A program made the position numbers and the translations under genes. The notes beneath the pieces are model-generated. The model was not told the DNA's origin, made no database searches, and worked only from the letters and a program-made list of their open reading frames with translations. From NCBI GenBank assembly GCA_947579665.1, contig OX388346.1, forward strand, positions 90,026,615 to 90,090,614: a stretch of 64,000 nt of DNA, written 5' to 3'. This DNA comes from Sympetrum striolatum. Its lineage: Eukaryota > Arthropoda > Insecta > Odonata > Libellulidae. This document shows positions 1 to 11,135 of this stretch, one piece after another (within the stretch, counting starts at the first letter, position 1; each line of letters opens with the position of its first letter).

Positions 1-1821
1 TGAAAACGAAATAGAAAATGCTAAAAATGCCACGTCTGTCAAACAATGAAATACCATGCTTTTAGTATGAAAGTGTGTTTGCATGCGTGTTTATATGCAG
101 TATGCTATCTTACTGAACACATTGTATGGTTACTGTAATACAGAAGGAATATTTATGTAAATGAAAGCAATAGGGCGCAATTCTACATCAAAATTAAGTA
201 CTTTCGAAGAATTCGAATTATACCCTTTTCATGGGGGTTGTGAAACAAGTAGATCGTAAGATTTATCACCCTCGTATTTAGAAATATCCTCACTGAAATG
301 AATACATATTCCTGTGGTACTTAGTGTGGATTATTCATTTCCTGGATTCCTCGTTTCAAATTATCCGATATCGAATAAGTAGAATTCAACTTCAGATCGC
401 GAATCATGGTTGATCATCGCCGGGAAGGAAGGTTGCGTTATTTCTATCCAAATTTTAAATATTGTACCCTGTAGAGGGTCTACTTCCCTGGCTCTTAAAG
501 GAGATTCTTTTTTTATTTTTTACTCAACCCGATTTCTTTCTTTCACTCAACCCCATTTCTTTCCATCGCTTGTCATGCTCCACCTATTCCTTCCCCTCAA
601 GCCCTCTCTCTTCCCCTTCATTCTCTAAGCCCTCACTCCACTCCCCCTAGCCTTTCTGAGAATTACTTATACTCCGTTTTATTCTTCCAGTGTTGTTTTT
701 GCGATACCAAAAACTTATTTTATGGTAATAGTAACTTTTTGCAATTATAATTTTTCAGACAGCTCTTGAAGTATAACTTGGCCGGAAGGAGATTTTCTTT
801 ACGTCCTCTCGAGTTGTATCGCAGAAATTCTTTCATGTCGGATGTATAATAATGCTGAAGATGCATGTCTACTACAGTTGTTTCATAAAAATGCGACTAT
901 GCTTTTTATGGTATTTGACGGGAGAAAGTTGAGAATGTTGCCTGGTATTTCAGCCGGTCTTTCTTTTTACGATTTCCTTCTTTCGACTAAAAATTAGTTG
1001 AGTTTATATATTAAGGGCTTAGGGCGTTGGCCCTCTGCTTTATAATGATAGCGACCGGAGTTGTCTTCACGGAGAGCGAGAGGGAATACAGCCTCTGCGA
1101 AAATAAATTATGGGGTTGGCGTGTTTATTGTTTTGACGAATAAAAATGCCTTTTGAAGTATCCATAACCTTTTTATTGTAATATTTCCGAAGAAATCTAA
1201 AAGTTGTAGAACTTGAATCAAATTAATTTTCAATCGATTAAATAAATAGGGATTTTTATCAAATACTCCCATATTATTCTTTTAATTTCCATCCAAGCAT
1301 TTCAGTTAGTTTTAGTATGGTTTATTTTTAAAATATTATCTTCAAAACACAAATATTTACCTGAATTTTAAAATAATATAATCAACCTTATCGATCACGA
1401 CTTTGTGAAACTTCTTGAAGATCCCAAGATTGATATTTATAACATTTCTTTTAATCCAAAAATAGTAAATGATAAATAACAGCATCATTTATTGATTTTG
1501 GAACAAAGACAAATAAACCACCAAATTGGAAACATTGAAAAAATAACGCCTCTAAAAATTATTTCATGTCTAGGAATTACACGACGAATTAGCATCGACT
1601 GAGACTCTTAGAGGGTTGAGTTTTATTTTAGCTAGAGTTGGAAAATTTTAAATGATTGAAAGTTTAACACGAGGTTATATTTTGTGTTATTGTACTCGCA
1701 GTTTATTCTATTGCTTTGGAATTCTACCGTAAAATCGATTTATTTGGAAACAGTGGTCCGAACGCTCATTTTAATTAGAAAGCGTCACACTGTAATCTTT
1801 CTGCCATTTTTCCATTTCCAG
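1..1821 (+). other. foxo: foxo intron 1, 3' end
   Basis: This is AT-rich intronic sequence ending in a pyrimidine-rich tract and the acceptor tccatttccag at 1811-1821. Positions about 480-650 are strongly pyrimidine-rich and give short spurious open frames. I see no other exon. The upstream exon, with the N-terminus and the first half of the forkhead domain, must lie left of the window, because the next exon begins in mid-domain. Confidence 0.75.
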
Positions 1822-2733
1822 AACTCGATCCGTCACAACCTGTCCCTGCACAACCGCTTCATGCGGGTGCAGAACGAGGGCACGGGCAAGTCCTCCTGGT
1901 GGATGATCAACCCCGACGCCAAACCCGGCAAGTCCGCGAGACGCCGAGCCGCATCCATGGAGACCTCCAAGTTCGAGAAGCGGAGAGGCAGGGCGCGGAA
2001 GAAGGCCGAGTCGATGAGAACGGCGGCCACCACCGCGTCCACGCCCCAAGAGCACCACGGCGCGCCCACACTCCACCAACCGCACCACAGCATCCTCCAC
2101 GGCGGCGGGCAGCCCGCCACCCCCAGCCCCGCCTCGTCCCTCTCCGAAGGCCTCGATCTCTTCATCGAATCACCGCCGCCCCAGATCCCCATCCAAGGCC
2201 CCGGCACTCCCTCCGCCTCGCCTTTCGGACCCCCTGACTTTCGGCCCAGAGCTTCCTCGAACGCGTCTTCGTGCGGGGGGCGCCTGTCCCCCATCCCCGC
2301 CCTGGACTCCGACTCCTCACCGCTGCCGCCGAGGTGGGAGAACGGGGAGTACTCCCCGTACGACAGATACGCCACGGAGCAGTTGGCGGGGAACCTGGCG
2401 GAAGGAATGAAGATCGAGGAGGCGTACATGCAGATGCGGCACAACGGCTTCGGGGAGTCCCCCGGATCGCCATTCCCTCCACCGCCTCCACCTCCGCCCG
2501 CCTACGAGGCCTACCACCACCATGCTCATCATCACCAGCACCACCAGAGACAGCAGATTGGTGTGCACATGGGCCACCTTCCGATGCGACACGGTGGGAG
2601 GCAGGAGGTGGAGATGGTGCCGTACCACGGGATGGGCCCTAGTGGGTGTCCGATTCATCCTCACCAGCAGTGTGGGTGCCAAAGGCCAATGGAGGCGGCA
2701 TCGGTGGAAGGCAGTATGCAAGGCCATTGCGAA
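1822..2733 (+). CDS. foxo: foxo exon: C-terminal half of forkhead domain plus Akt-regulated region
   Basis: FOXO is a forkhead transcription factor that binds DNA in the nucleus and is excluded to the cytoplasm after insulin/PI3K/Akt phosphorylation. The exon encodes 304 residues in phase 0 at both ends. It opens with [20 protein letters not shown], forkhead helix 3, followed by GTGKSSWW and the wing. The intron directly before NSIRHN is the conserved FOXO position. RRRAAS (Ser45 of this exon) matches the central Akt site overlapping the wing, and RRGRARKK (54-61) is the basic nuclear-localisation cluster. FRPRASS (Ser146) matches the third Akt site. Downstream come a Pro-8 tract (219-226) and a His-rich stretch (232-241). 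Acceptor: cag at 1819-1821. Donor: gaa|gtaagc at 2734. The frame stays open 138 bases upstream, but those bases are intron. FOXA or other forkheads are unlikely because of the Akt sites and the intron position. Confidence 0.95.
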
Positions 2734-4577
2734 GTAAGCGATCTTTCTTACATAGAGTTAATCAAAAACCAACAAACCAAAACTTATTATCCTACTTTGG
2801 CAAGTCATTATAGATCTTGATTCTTTGGCCAATCTATTATTCCATGTTGTCTTCCGAATTATTATTCTGAATGCATATGTATCAAAGTTACATTTTCAAC
2901 TTGTGTTAACTGCATCTCTCCTAAAAGAAAAGCTGAGAATTTCTTCGCATTAAGTATATTTAATCTTTTCACTTATGCTTTTCATTTGGTAGGGTATGTG
3001 TAATTCATAAAAATAGCAGCAATTTTAGTTTCTTATAAGTAGGTAAATTAGGGTTCTCAAAAAAGCAGTAACCCCGGTTCCTGCCTTTAACTACACTTGA
3101 GTAAAATTGCAGTATTGCCTCCGAGTATCTAGTTAGCAGTGTCTCATTATTTCAATACCAATATCAGTCTATACAATGTAAAAAGCTATAACAGTTCTTC
3201 AAATATTTAACATTTCAAAATTTATGAATTTACAGTAATATATCCTGTTTTTTAACCGTGTTGCCTTAAAAGGCCCACATTAAAATTAAAATACAATGAA
3301 TCAATGCATGAAATAACATATTAAATGCATAATTTTTTTCTTGTTCGATCGCACAGAATATTAAAAATTAATCTTAATTATTAGTGTTATTTTTTATTAT
3401 TCGGTTTTGGTTGAAATCAATAAACTTATTTTATTGATGCAGAATTTTGGAAATATTTACCCGATAATACGCTAACAGGATGAAATTTCAATGTTGTGTC
3501 CACCTCCTTGTTTTGCGAAACAAACAAAACAAATATTTAGAACATATTAGGTAAAAATACGTATAACAAGATTCAAGTTTTTGATTGATTCGTGTTAAAC
3601 CTGCTGGGTATACGATCAAACTTTTTTTACCACCGCCTATTATGAGAGCTATCCCGGAGTCTTATTCAATTTTGAACGTTAAATAAAAAAGTATACTCCA
3701 GTATTGTCATCTCGAACAAAGTCACTATTATAACCAGTAATATATTCTAGAGAACGTCAAGTCTCGACAAAAACTTTCTGAGTAAATTCACAACATGTAT
3801 GAGAAAAACGCGTACACGCCGATAATTTTACGAGAAGTTATATCATAATTACTTTTTATTATTTCCTATGTGTCCACAAATAGACTTCAAACCATCATTA
3901 CTATTTTATTCAATCTTCAAACAAGAAAATTTCTCACAATGTCAAATTCAACTATCCATTTAATTACTAAGTACCATCAGAAAAATAGTGTTTGAGCGAA
4001 CCTGTGCAATAATTGGAGAAACGAAGAACATTGTTCGATGTCCTGGTTCGGAAGTACGTACGGCAACTTTTCAAGAATCTAACCAAGTAGAGAATTCAAT
4101 CTACACTTCCTCTAGTAGACATTATGGAGCCCTCCATATTCCTACAGTAAGAAACACTTGCTATGTCCAACAAATGATCTTATTCCTCCCACTAATCAAA
4201 GTCATATCGGAAGCCGTTAATCTTTCAGCTGATAATTTTATGAGGGGCGAGGGTTTAATAAATGAACTCGGATTTTCTATATTTTGCTTTCACATACCAT
4301 TTACGGAAAAATCTATCCATCTAAAAGGGCGGAATAAATTCTTAGCGTGTGGGATTGCTGTTTCCAGCAGGTAACCAAAGTTGAGAAAAAAGAGAGAAAA
4401 ATTAATGGGTGTCAATGGATAAATTTTAGGGAGTGAAGCGGTTCGAAGACACAGAAGAAGACCTAGAAATTGTAGGATCCCGAAGATGGAAGGCTAAAAA
4501 TAGAACCCAATTGGCTCGAATCACAGACAGACAAAACCGTGCGTGAGACCCTAGTAACCCCGGAAAAGTTTCCTCAG
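2734..4577 (+). other. foxo: foxo intron 2, first part; nothing recognised
   Basis: AT-rich sequence begins at the gtaagc donor. A 128-codon open frame at 3988-4374 shows no domain, no recognisable motif and no splice-site support, so I do not treat it as a gene. I see no repeat structure here. Confidence 0.6.
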
Positions 4578-4760
4578 TTAAGGCCTGCACACACCGGCGC
4601 GAAACGCGAAGCGAGACGCGGGAGCGAAATTCGCGCGGGATTTTGTTGGCGGGAAACCGTAGCGCGCACACCGGTGCGAATCCCGCACGGCGGAACGCGG
4701 TACTGCAGCGAATTTTTCTCGGTTCGCTGTTTGCACGAAATCCCGCGACTGTGGTCCGGA
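4578..4760. repeat. GC-rich repeat, two diverged units, TTAA at left edge
   Basis: A GC-rich island in AT-rich intron begins ttaaggcctgcacacaccgg at 4578. Two related units can be seen, each starting with a cgcacaccgg-type motif (about 4588 and about 4659). The first is related to the reverse complement of the units at 8062-8140 and 10221-10308. TTAA at the edge recalls piggyBac-type target sites, but I found no matching right terminus, so the class is open. Confidence 0.5.
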
Positions 4761-5080
4761 ATCTGAAAACGTTGAGAAATGTCGACCACGAGGTAGCCCA
4801 TATAAGTATTTAAGTAGTATTTTACGGCCTTTAGCCTAGAGATTCCTTGTTATAAAAACAAGCAGTAAAAATCTGATGTGGCCAGCACATGACTTTCTCC
4901 ATATATAAGATGTAAATATTTATCTACGACAGTAATTTCGAACTTTATATTCCATCTAAACTTTGAAGATGAGTGATTAATTTATATATTATTATCTTTT
5001 ACGTCCCAACCATTATAAATAATGCTTTTCGGGACATGTTCGATGAAAAACGATGAAGTGGCCTTTCGCCCCAGCGCCAA

Positions 5081-5714
5081 GAGCGCCCACAACGTACATA
5101 GTCAGCAACTTCCGGTTTATCAGTATTTCACGAATTACTCCTACGCAATCAGTAATACAAAAATATGTTTTATACAAAAGTCATAGTAAATTACATTTTC
5201 TAAAACTTTTATAAGTTATAGTTTATACCTATATTTAATACTTATGGAGATATTTTGAAAACCGGAAATGAGCTTTGATGAATGAAGCTTGACTTCCGGT
5301 ATACTGATTTACTCCAAAATCTAATCAACTCTAACGACACAAACCAAAATACTTTATATGAAATTTAGTGTTGATCCGACAAACAGTTTTCATGTTAGAG
5401 CGCCCACAAAGTACATAATCAGCTACTTCCGGTTGATCAGTATTTTACGAATAACTCCTAATCAACGGGTGATACAAAACTATGTTAAATACAAAAGTTA
5501 TAGTAAAACACATTATCTAAAACTTTTATTGGGTATAGAATATACCTATATATCATATTTATGGAGATATTTTGAAAACCGGAAATGAGCTTTGATGAAT
5601 GAAGCTCGACTTCCGGTTGATCGATTTACTCCAAAAACTAATCAACTCTGACAGCACACACCACAGTACTATATATGAATTTTGGTATTGATACGACTAA
5701 TAGTTTTCATGTTA
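5081..5714 (+). repeat. Two 317-bp tandem direct repeats inside the element
   Basis: The motif gagcgcccac recurs at 5081, 5398 and 5715, a spacing of exactly 317 both times. Within each unit the order is ttccggt, tacaaaag, tatggagatattttgaaaac, cggaaatgagctttgatgaa, acttccggt. The second element copy has the same layout at 33104, 33420 and 33737. Confidence 0.85.
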
Positions 5715-5726
5715 GAGCGCCCACTA

Positions 5727-5727
<1 letters not shown>

Positions 5728-5776
<49 letters not shown>
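5728..5776. repeat. (CA)n microsatellite inside the DINE-like element
   Basis: This is a run of about 24 CA units followed by an interrupted tail. The same site in the copy at 32889-33913 has only about 12 units (33750-33773), so the tract has changed length since the copies diverged. Confidence 0.95.
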
Positions 5777-5782
<6 letters not shown>

Positions 5783-5917
5783 ACAGACATCATTCCGAAA
5801 ATGGTCAAAACGTGTTCTAGGGACCCCAAAACATGTATTTCCGTTGAAATCTCGAAGTCGATTGTTTTCATGAAAACAATACTTTCTCTATACTTCGTAT
5901 ATGGAGAAAGTAAAAAG

Positions 5918-6639
5918 TCGAGATATGGAACAAAATTGGAGCGGAATATGGAACATCTTGTGATTATTTCACATCATTCCTAATAATAACATCTTAGATT
6001 ATTTTGTGAGTCGCACAAAAATAAAATATCCTCTAACACTTATTTTTTGTTGATTTTCGATCAGATGGAATGATGGCTGGCGTTTGTAGAGAAAGATAAA
6101 AATAATAAAGAAAAAGATAAATAGTAAATTTTATCCTTGCTGTCAGCGAGGACTAAGTCTCAAGACAAAGTATTTATTGATGTAATCAATTTTCAAGGTT
6201 TCTGAATAAGTTACTTTGTTTCTGTACAACAACTCTGCCACGATTCGATCAAACGACACGGCCAAACTCCTCACTTTAAAGTAATCAAAAGGAAAGAAGG
6301 CTGAGGTTTAGAAATTATTCCTCAAGAATAGAAGGTAAAGCACGTCGTCATGGGTAATCGTAGTCGTTCACCAGGAGGAATTGGATAACAGATATTGGTG
6401 TGCTCCTTCCGAATATCGTTTTGTATTAGATTTAAAGTTTCAAAAAAACTTTCACTTCTCATACGAAAGTAAATTTAAATTCTTTTCTCGTCCTGCCGTA
6501 ACTTTGGCATGAGTGTGTAAAATTCTCCATTTGTTTCCCGCTCTTCTTTTATTTCATGTACCCATCTTCTTCTTTTTCTGAGGAAATGTTTTAAAATTTA
6601 TCGAGTTATACATAAGTTTCAACAATTGTTTTTGTTTCA
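5918..6639. other. foxo: foxo intron 2; nothing recognised
   Basis: This is AT-rich spacer between two repeat elements. I see no open frame with family features, no tandem structure and no terminal repeats. Confidence 0.5.
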
Positions 6640-7455
6640 ACAATTATTTTTTGGCTAAGGATATGCCTTTTGCAACTAAAAGTTTCCCTCTAGCCTCAAT
6701 AAGTCACTTATATGCCTCTGAATAGGGCAGAGATGACTCCTATGGGACCAGAATAGGAGGCGAATTCATTTAAAATGAAACTTTTTGTAACTCCCTCCGT
6801 CCTCGTATATTCCTTCCCCTCATGGCACCTATTTATTACATTTAATAGCTTATACATTTTATAAATATTATTATTATATTTTCGAGCAACACATGACCCA
6901 ACTTAAAGATGATGAGATTTTTGTTCTTGATAGTGAAGGAAAGAACACCGATACTTGTCGGAAGGATGAAATTCTTCGAATTTTCAACGAATTATCTAAA
7001 AAACCAATGAAATGGAATAGAACTTCATTGTCAAGTAAAAGATAAACAGACAATTCAAAGGTTTCTTGTTAATTCTTCGACTATTCAAAGATTATCATCT
7101 TTCCAACCGGTATTGATGTTCCTTCATTTACTCCCAAGAACATTTCTCTAATCAACTTTAAAGTGGGCCAGGATTTACTCAAAAATATAGTAATACCATT
7201 CATACGACAAATAGAGTATTAATTGTAATAAATATGTGCGTGACAGCACTGCTTTGCTACCGCTACGAGCCACCTAGTAAAGGAATAGACGAGGACGGAA
7301 AGAAACTTCTATTTAATTAATTCTAAATTAATTTGCCTCCTATTCTGGCACCATAGGAGGCATCTCTGCCCCATACAGAAGCATGTAAATGGCATATTGA
7401 GGCTTTAGTGACAGTTTTCGTCCCAAAGGACATATCCCTATCCAAAAAATATTCG
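6640..7455. mobile_element. Fold-back element: ~810-bp imperfect inverted repeat
   Basis: The left half, read from 6640, matches the reverse complement of the right half, read from about 7455. Paired landmarks are attttttgg...ggatatg, then ggcagagatg.ctcctatg (about 6727 with about 7370), gccagaataggaggc-type, ccgtcctcgt.tattcctt (about 6804 with about 7284), atttattaca.ttaat and the ctttaaag region (about 6905 with about 7160). Similarity decays toward the centre near 7045. Arms this long with little loop suggest a fold-back or long-TIR nonautonomous transposon. There is no coding sequence; the 78-codon minus frame at 7340-7576 is incidental. I did not identify target duplications. Confidence 0.65.
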
Positions 7456-8061
7456 TTTGAATCGAAATAGAATTTTTTTGCAATTTTAATGTTTCTTGGT
7501 GAAATTTCGAAACTTCGAGGTAAAAATTCTCACAAAAGATAGTAACTGATTTGGAAAGAAAACTATATATCTGCAATGTGGATGTTCCACTATTGCTGGG
7601 TGTTTCATTTCAATGAGAAAAAACAGACTAAACGACTCACCCTACTGTCTAACGAACATCCGGAACATTTCTGTATATTTTGCGTATTTCGACGAATTTT
7701 GGCAAACTGAGAATCCATTTTCCTTGTTTCAATCATACTAAATCTTTAATATTAAGCAACAACCAAGAAATATATGTACTTGTTTGCCATTAAATCACTT
7801 CGGAAACATTGAGAACCATCAGGAAAAAATGCTAAAATTTGACATTTTGCACAAAAATTTAAAATTTTGACTAAAATTCGCAGCCTGAGGACATAATCCG
7901 ATCGAGTTGAAATTTTTTATACGTTATAAGGAACACCAACCACAAACTTTAAGCACTAGCCGTTGACGGATTTTGAGAAAAAGTTGTTTCGATCCACCCT
8001 AGTGTACAGACATACCCACGCACTACTGCTCATGCGAATGTTTCGCGTTGGTATGTGTTTG
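7456..8061. other. foxo: foxo intron 2; possible unclassified repeat
   Basis: AT-rich. The part from about 7880 to 8030 has the feel of a dispersed repeat, but no second copy in this window supports that. I see no gene. Confidence 0.35.
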
Positions 8062-8140
8062 CGAAAGTTCGCTCTCCTGGCGTTTCCCGCGCGAATTTCG
8101 CTCCCGCGTCCCGCTTCGCGTTCCGCGCCGGTGTGTGCAG
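8062..8140 (-). repeat. GC-rich repeat unit 1, left part, cut by the hAT element
   Basis: cgaaagttcgctctcctggc opens this unit and opens unit 2 at 10221. The unit stops at gtgtgcag (8133-8140) and resumes after the hAT insertion at 10213 as gcctttaa. Joined, unit 1 would be 87 bp and directly tandem with the 88-bp unit 2. The reverse complement relates it to the repeat at 4578. Confidence 0.8.
8133..8140. repeat. Left 8-bp target-site duplication of the hAT element
   Basis: gtgtgcag directly precedes tagagatggg. The identical octamer follows the right terminus at 10205-10212. Confidence 0.9.
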
Positions 8141-10204
8141 TAGAGATGGGAACCTCGAAAAAAATGAAACGTTTTAAACGTTTAAAACGTTTGAAAAAAA
8201 CGTTTTTTTCATTCGTCTTGAAAAAAACGTGAAAAAAACGTTTTTTTCGTCAATTTTGAGATGGCGTTCGTCGTGGTTTATCCGATAGATATACCATCCT
8301 GATTGGTAAATTTTGCAGTTGACCTGACCTAATAGCTTGTAAAGAATGCATTTCTCTAGTTTTTAAAATTATTTTATAAAAACACAAGTGTTTATATGTT
8401 TGCAAGACCGATACATTGTATCAAATCAACATTTTCAGGCGTAACTTTGTGGAAGTTTGTCTTCATGATAAAATTAAAATGAGTTAATAGCTTTGTAAAA
8501 GCTATCTATGATAAAGTGTAGAAAATTTCGAAAATTGGCGCCACGTAGTTCACTAATGACCGCTAAGTTTCATGTTGCTGAACAGAAGTAGTGTACATAG
8601 TTGTTTTTTGACACCACATATTCACGTGTTGGAATTCATCAAATTCAGTGCTCCGCTTCAAGCTCTGAGTGGAAGACGTATCTTTGCATGGATTTTTTGG
8701 GCGTGTGTATCATCGTTCGAACTTAGTTTTCAGATGTTCAGAAGAGCAAAAATCAACATGGCAAATGATGAGCCACAGCTTAGTAAGGTCTGCTGAGTTT
8801 TCCTAGATCCCTTTGAAAGATTAAAGCATTTTTGTATGATCAGAACTGAAATTACGGATGGTCACAGTTGTAAAATAATAAATTTAATTGAAAAGAGAAG
8901 AGATTTGACCTTGACGAAGGCCCATTTGCCAGCTAATTTTTTTGGTCCTTCAAGAAAAGGTTCGAGCTTGGAACCATCAAAACTTTCTGATGTTTTCAAA
9001 TTTGTTGATATTCTCGCCAAATCAGATCCCACCTTCAGTGAAGAGAATGAAAGAGCTTTGAAACCTATTTTAATCAAACACAAAAAGCGATAATCTCTTG
9101 AAAACTGGATGGAGAGGAAGTTGTTACACTTGCGGGTGTAGATGAGAATATTTCTTCACTCATTTCTACTGAGGTATCAGATCTAGATGCCGTTGTGGAG
9201 GAATTTGAAGACACAATTACACAGTTAATCCAATCCAAAACATATGGCCACTTTGGCTCTTTTGCTTTTGTATCGAGTTTTATGCATCTTTAGAGTTGTG
9301 CCCTACAGACTATAATTTATCTACAAAAATACAAGTATGGCTGTAATTAATACCATGGAAGATGATATTGTCCATGATTAAAAAAATGTTGTAAAAATAC
9401 ATCCTTCTTATTTATAGTTATCTACGAACTTTTTCACTCATTCATTTAATAATCCTAAGCTACGAAACGGAATTGTTAAAACATGTGTCATCATAATTAG
9501 ATTGGAATTTCAAAAAAAATGCTGCTGCTGTTTGTTTTTAATTTTACTGTTTTTAAGCCTAAATTAATCCCCTATAGTATTAGATAAAAATAACCACTAT
9601 CGATATACATAAAAGATATAAACATTTTTCGAAGATGTTTCTGCTATTCGAGGTAAGTTGTATTAATATTATAAGTAATTTATTTATTATTTATATTAAC
9701 TCCGCCCTTACCGCGCGAAAACTGGAGTATTCCTCAGCATTTATATCCAATTGAATATTTTCCTTTAAAATTCAGAACCAGTTAAAGGTGGCTGAAATAA
9801 TTTCATATCTAATACTAATTATTATACTTATCATAACTATTATATGCTTAATCCATTTGGTTCCTTTATTGGCTCTTTAATATGACAAGTAAGCAAGATT
9901 TACGTGTTTGAGATCATCGAGTATTCAAATGTGATTTTCATCGCATCATTGTGCATAATTTTGTGATAAACTTACGTCATAAATTTTAATTTTTTGTTCA
10001 ATAACTATTACTTGGAACAGATAATGAATCAGTTTATATTTTCAATGAGTAATATACACATAAATGTCTAATTTCAATCCTAATATGGGAATAAAATGTA
10101 AAAAACGTTTTTTTAAGAAATAAAAACGTTTTTTATGAAAAAAACGTTTTTTATTCAACGTTTTAAAACGTTCGCATGAAAAAAACGTTTTTTTCCCATC
10201 ACTA
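8141..10204. mobile_element. hAT-type DNA transposon, 2,064 bp, internally degenerate
   Basis: The left end reads tagagatgggaa and the right end, reverse-complemented, reads tagtgatgggaa, matching the hAT terminal pattern. The flanks carry a perfect 8-bp target duplication, gtgtgcag, at 8133-8140 and 10205-10212. The insertion sits inside a GC-rich repeat unit that is interrupted at exactly this point. Both subterminal regions (8160-8245 and 10100-10190) are packed with aaacgttt-type palindromes, plausible transposase-binding sites. No full transposase frame remains, only short coding-like relics at 8572-9293. The element is therefore nonautonomous or decayed. Confidence 0.88.
8836..9293 (+). 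pseudogene. Coding relic inside the hAT element, function unknown
   Basis: Two adjacent frames look protein-like. One runs 8836-9093 (85 codons; it includes LTLTKAHLPANFFGPSRKGS and FSEENERALKPILIK). The other, in a different frame, runs 9105-9293 with no Met (LDGEEVVTLAGVDENISSLI, later DAVVEEFEDTITQLI) and ends at tag. A frame change and stop codons lie between them. Both have more acidic, charged and balanced composition than random AT-rich frames. A shorter frame at 8572-8796 precedes them. I do not recognise the family: it may be a decayed transposase part or a captured segment. No zinc finger or catalytic motif is visible. Confidence 0.4.
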
Positions 10205-10212
10205 GTGTGCAG
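10205..10212. repeat. Right 8-bp target-site duplication of the hAT element
   Basis: gtgtgcag directly follows cccatcacta. It is identical to 8133-8140, the octamer length expected for hAT transposition. Confidence 0.9.
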
Positions 10213-10308
10213 GCCTTTAACGAAAGTTCGCTCTCCTGGCGTTTCCCGCGCGAATTTCGCTTCTACGTCCCGCATTCGCGTCCCGCGCCGGTGTGTGCAG
10301 GCCTTTAA
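10213..10308 (-). repeat. GC-rich repeat: end of unit 1 plus complete unit 2
   Basis: The eight bases gcctttaa finish unit 1 after the hAT element. Unit 2 follows at 10221-10308 with the same start (cgaaagttcgctc) and the same end (gtgtgtgcaggcctttaa). The two units differ at only a few positions, so the tandem pair was young when the hAT element landed. Confidence 0.75.
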
Positions 10309-11135
10309 CCCTAGAAAATGGGTCGTTAGCTTGTAATATTTGTGGATTGAATGTATACATACTCCGTGAAAAGGATAGTGTAATACGTGATAGAAATCAG
10401 CTGTAATTGGTTGAAATAAAATAATAGCTACTAGCAGAAGTACCCGTTGATTCTCAACGGGGATATTTAATTTCATAAATACCAGTGTAATAACCTTGAT
10501 CGTAACAAATGCTTCATAATTGTTGGTAAATAGCGAATACCAGACTTTCCAAACCAATATATCAAGAAATGTAAGTTACAATTAAGTCTACAAAGCCGCT
10601 CCAACTCAATATTCAATCTCATATACTTTGAATGAAAAATTTCTTCAACTGAGAACATATAAGTATACTCTAAGATCACATTAGGATAAGCAGTACCACG
10701 TTTAATGTAACGTTTTCATACAGGTACAAGAGGACAACTGAATCAAACATTTAACATACATTGCAGAAATAAATTATATATCACTCGAAATAGAGAGAGA
10801 TAAATTATATATTATATACCCGTTGCATCTCAACAGGAGAAGGAAGTACTGTTAAATACAAATACTAATACAAAAGCTCCAAACGATAAACCAAATACTA
10901 ATTACCAACTACTTCAAACTGTCCACTATAAGTAAATGAAATCGTGTGAATGTGTGTATGTATGCATGTATATGACCATTATTTTCATATAATAACCATG
11001 CCTCAGTTTAAAATTCCGGCAGCGAAGCTTACGTAGCAAAAGAAGTTGGTTCACTCTGTGGTGCAAAGTACCAAGTGAGACCACCCGACCCAAAAAAACC
11101 CTAATAAACAAATGCTTCAAAGTGTCAGTCTATAA
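10309..11135. other. foxo: foxo intron 2; two related short motifs, otherwise nothing recognised
   Basis: A motif of the form acccgttg..tctcaac occurs at about 10441 and about 10819 in AT-rich sequence, hinting at two decayed copies of one dispersed repeat. Open frames on the minus strand (10042-10557, 10926-11120) run across repeat boundaries and are not credible genes. Confidence 0.35.

Larger units (their letters stand above)
4867..5917 (+). mobile_element. DINE-1/Helentron-like nonautonomous element, copy 1
   Basis: The element is about 1.05 kb and is shared at high similarity with 32889-33913. Layout: a left end with actttctccatata at 4892; two direct repeats of 317 bp starting at 5081 and 5398 and closing at 5715 with the same gagcgcccac; a (CA)n tract; then a right-end hairpin whose 3' arm, tatatggagaaagt, is the reverse complement of the left motif. 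A subterminal inverted repeat, central tandem repeats, a microsatellite and a 3' hairpin are the hallmarks of DINE-1/HINE elements mobilised by Helentron helicases. There is no coding capacity. Edges are set by where the two copies stop matching. The hairpin could also reflect an unrelated fold-back family. Confidence 0.7.

Noticed and set aside
1771..2737. Several long frames on the minus strand and in shifted plus frames over the first foxo exon
   Set aside because: They are shadows of a GC-rich coding exon. The in-phase plus frame has the forkhead sequence and the splice sites.
3988..4374. 128-codon plus frame in foxo intron 2
   Set aside because: No domain, no splice signals at suitable places, and ordinary intronic composition.
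10042..10557. 171-codon minus-strand frame
   Set aside because: It crosses the hAT terminus and the GC-rich repeat, so it is a chance chimera of unrelated pieces.
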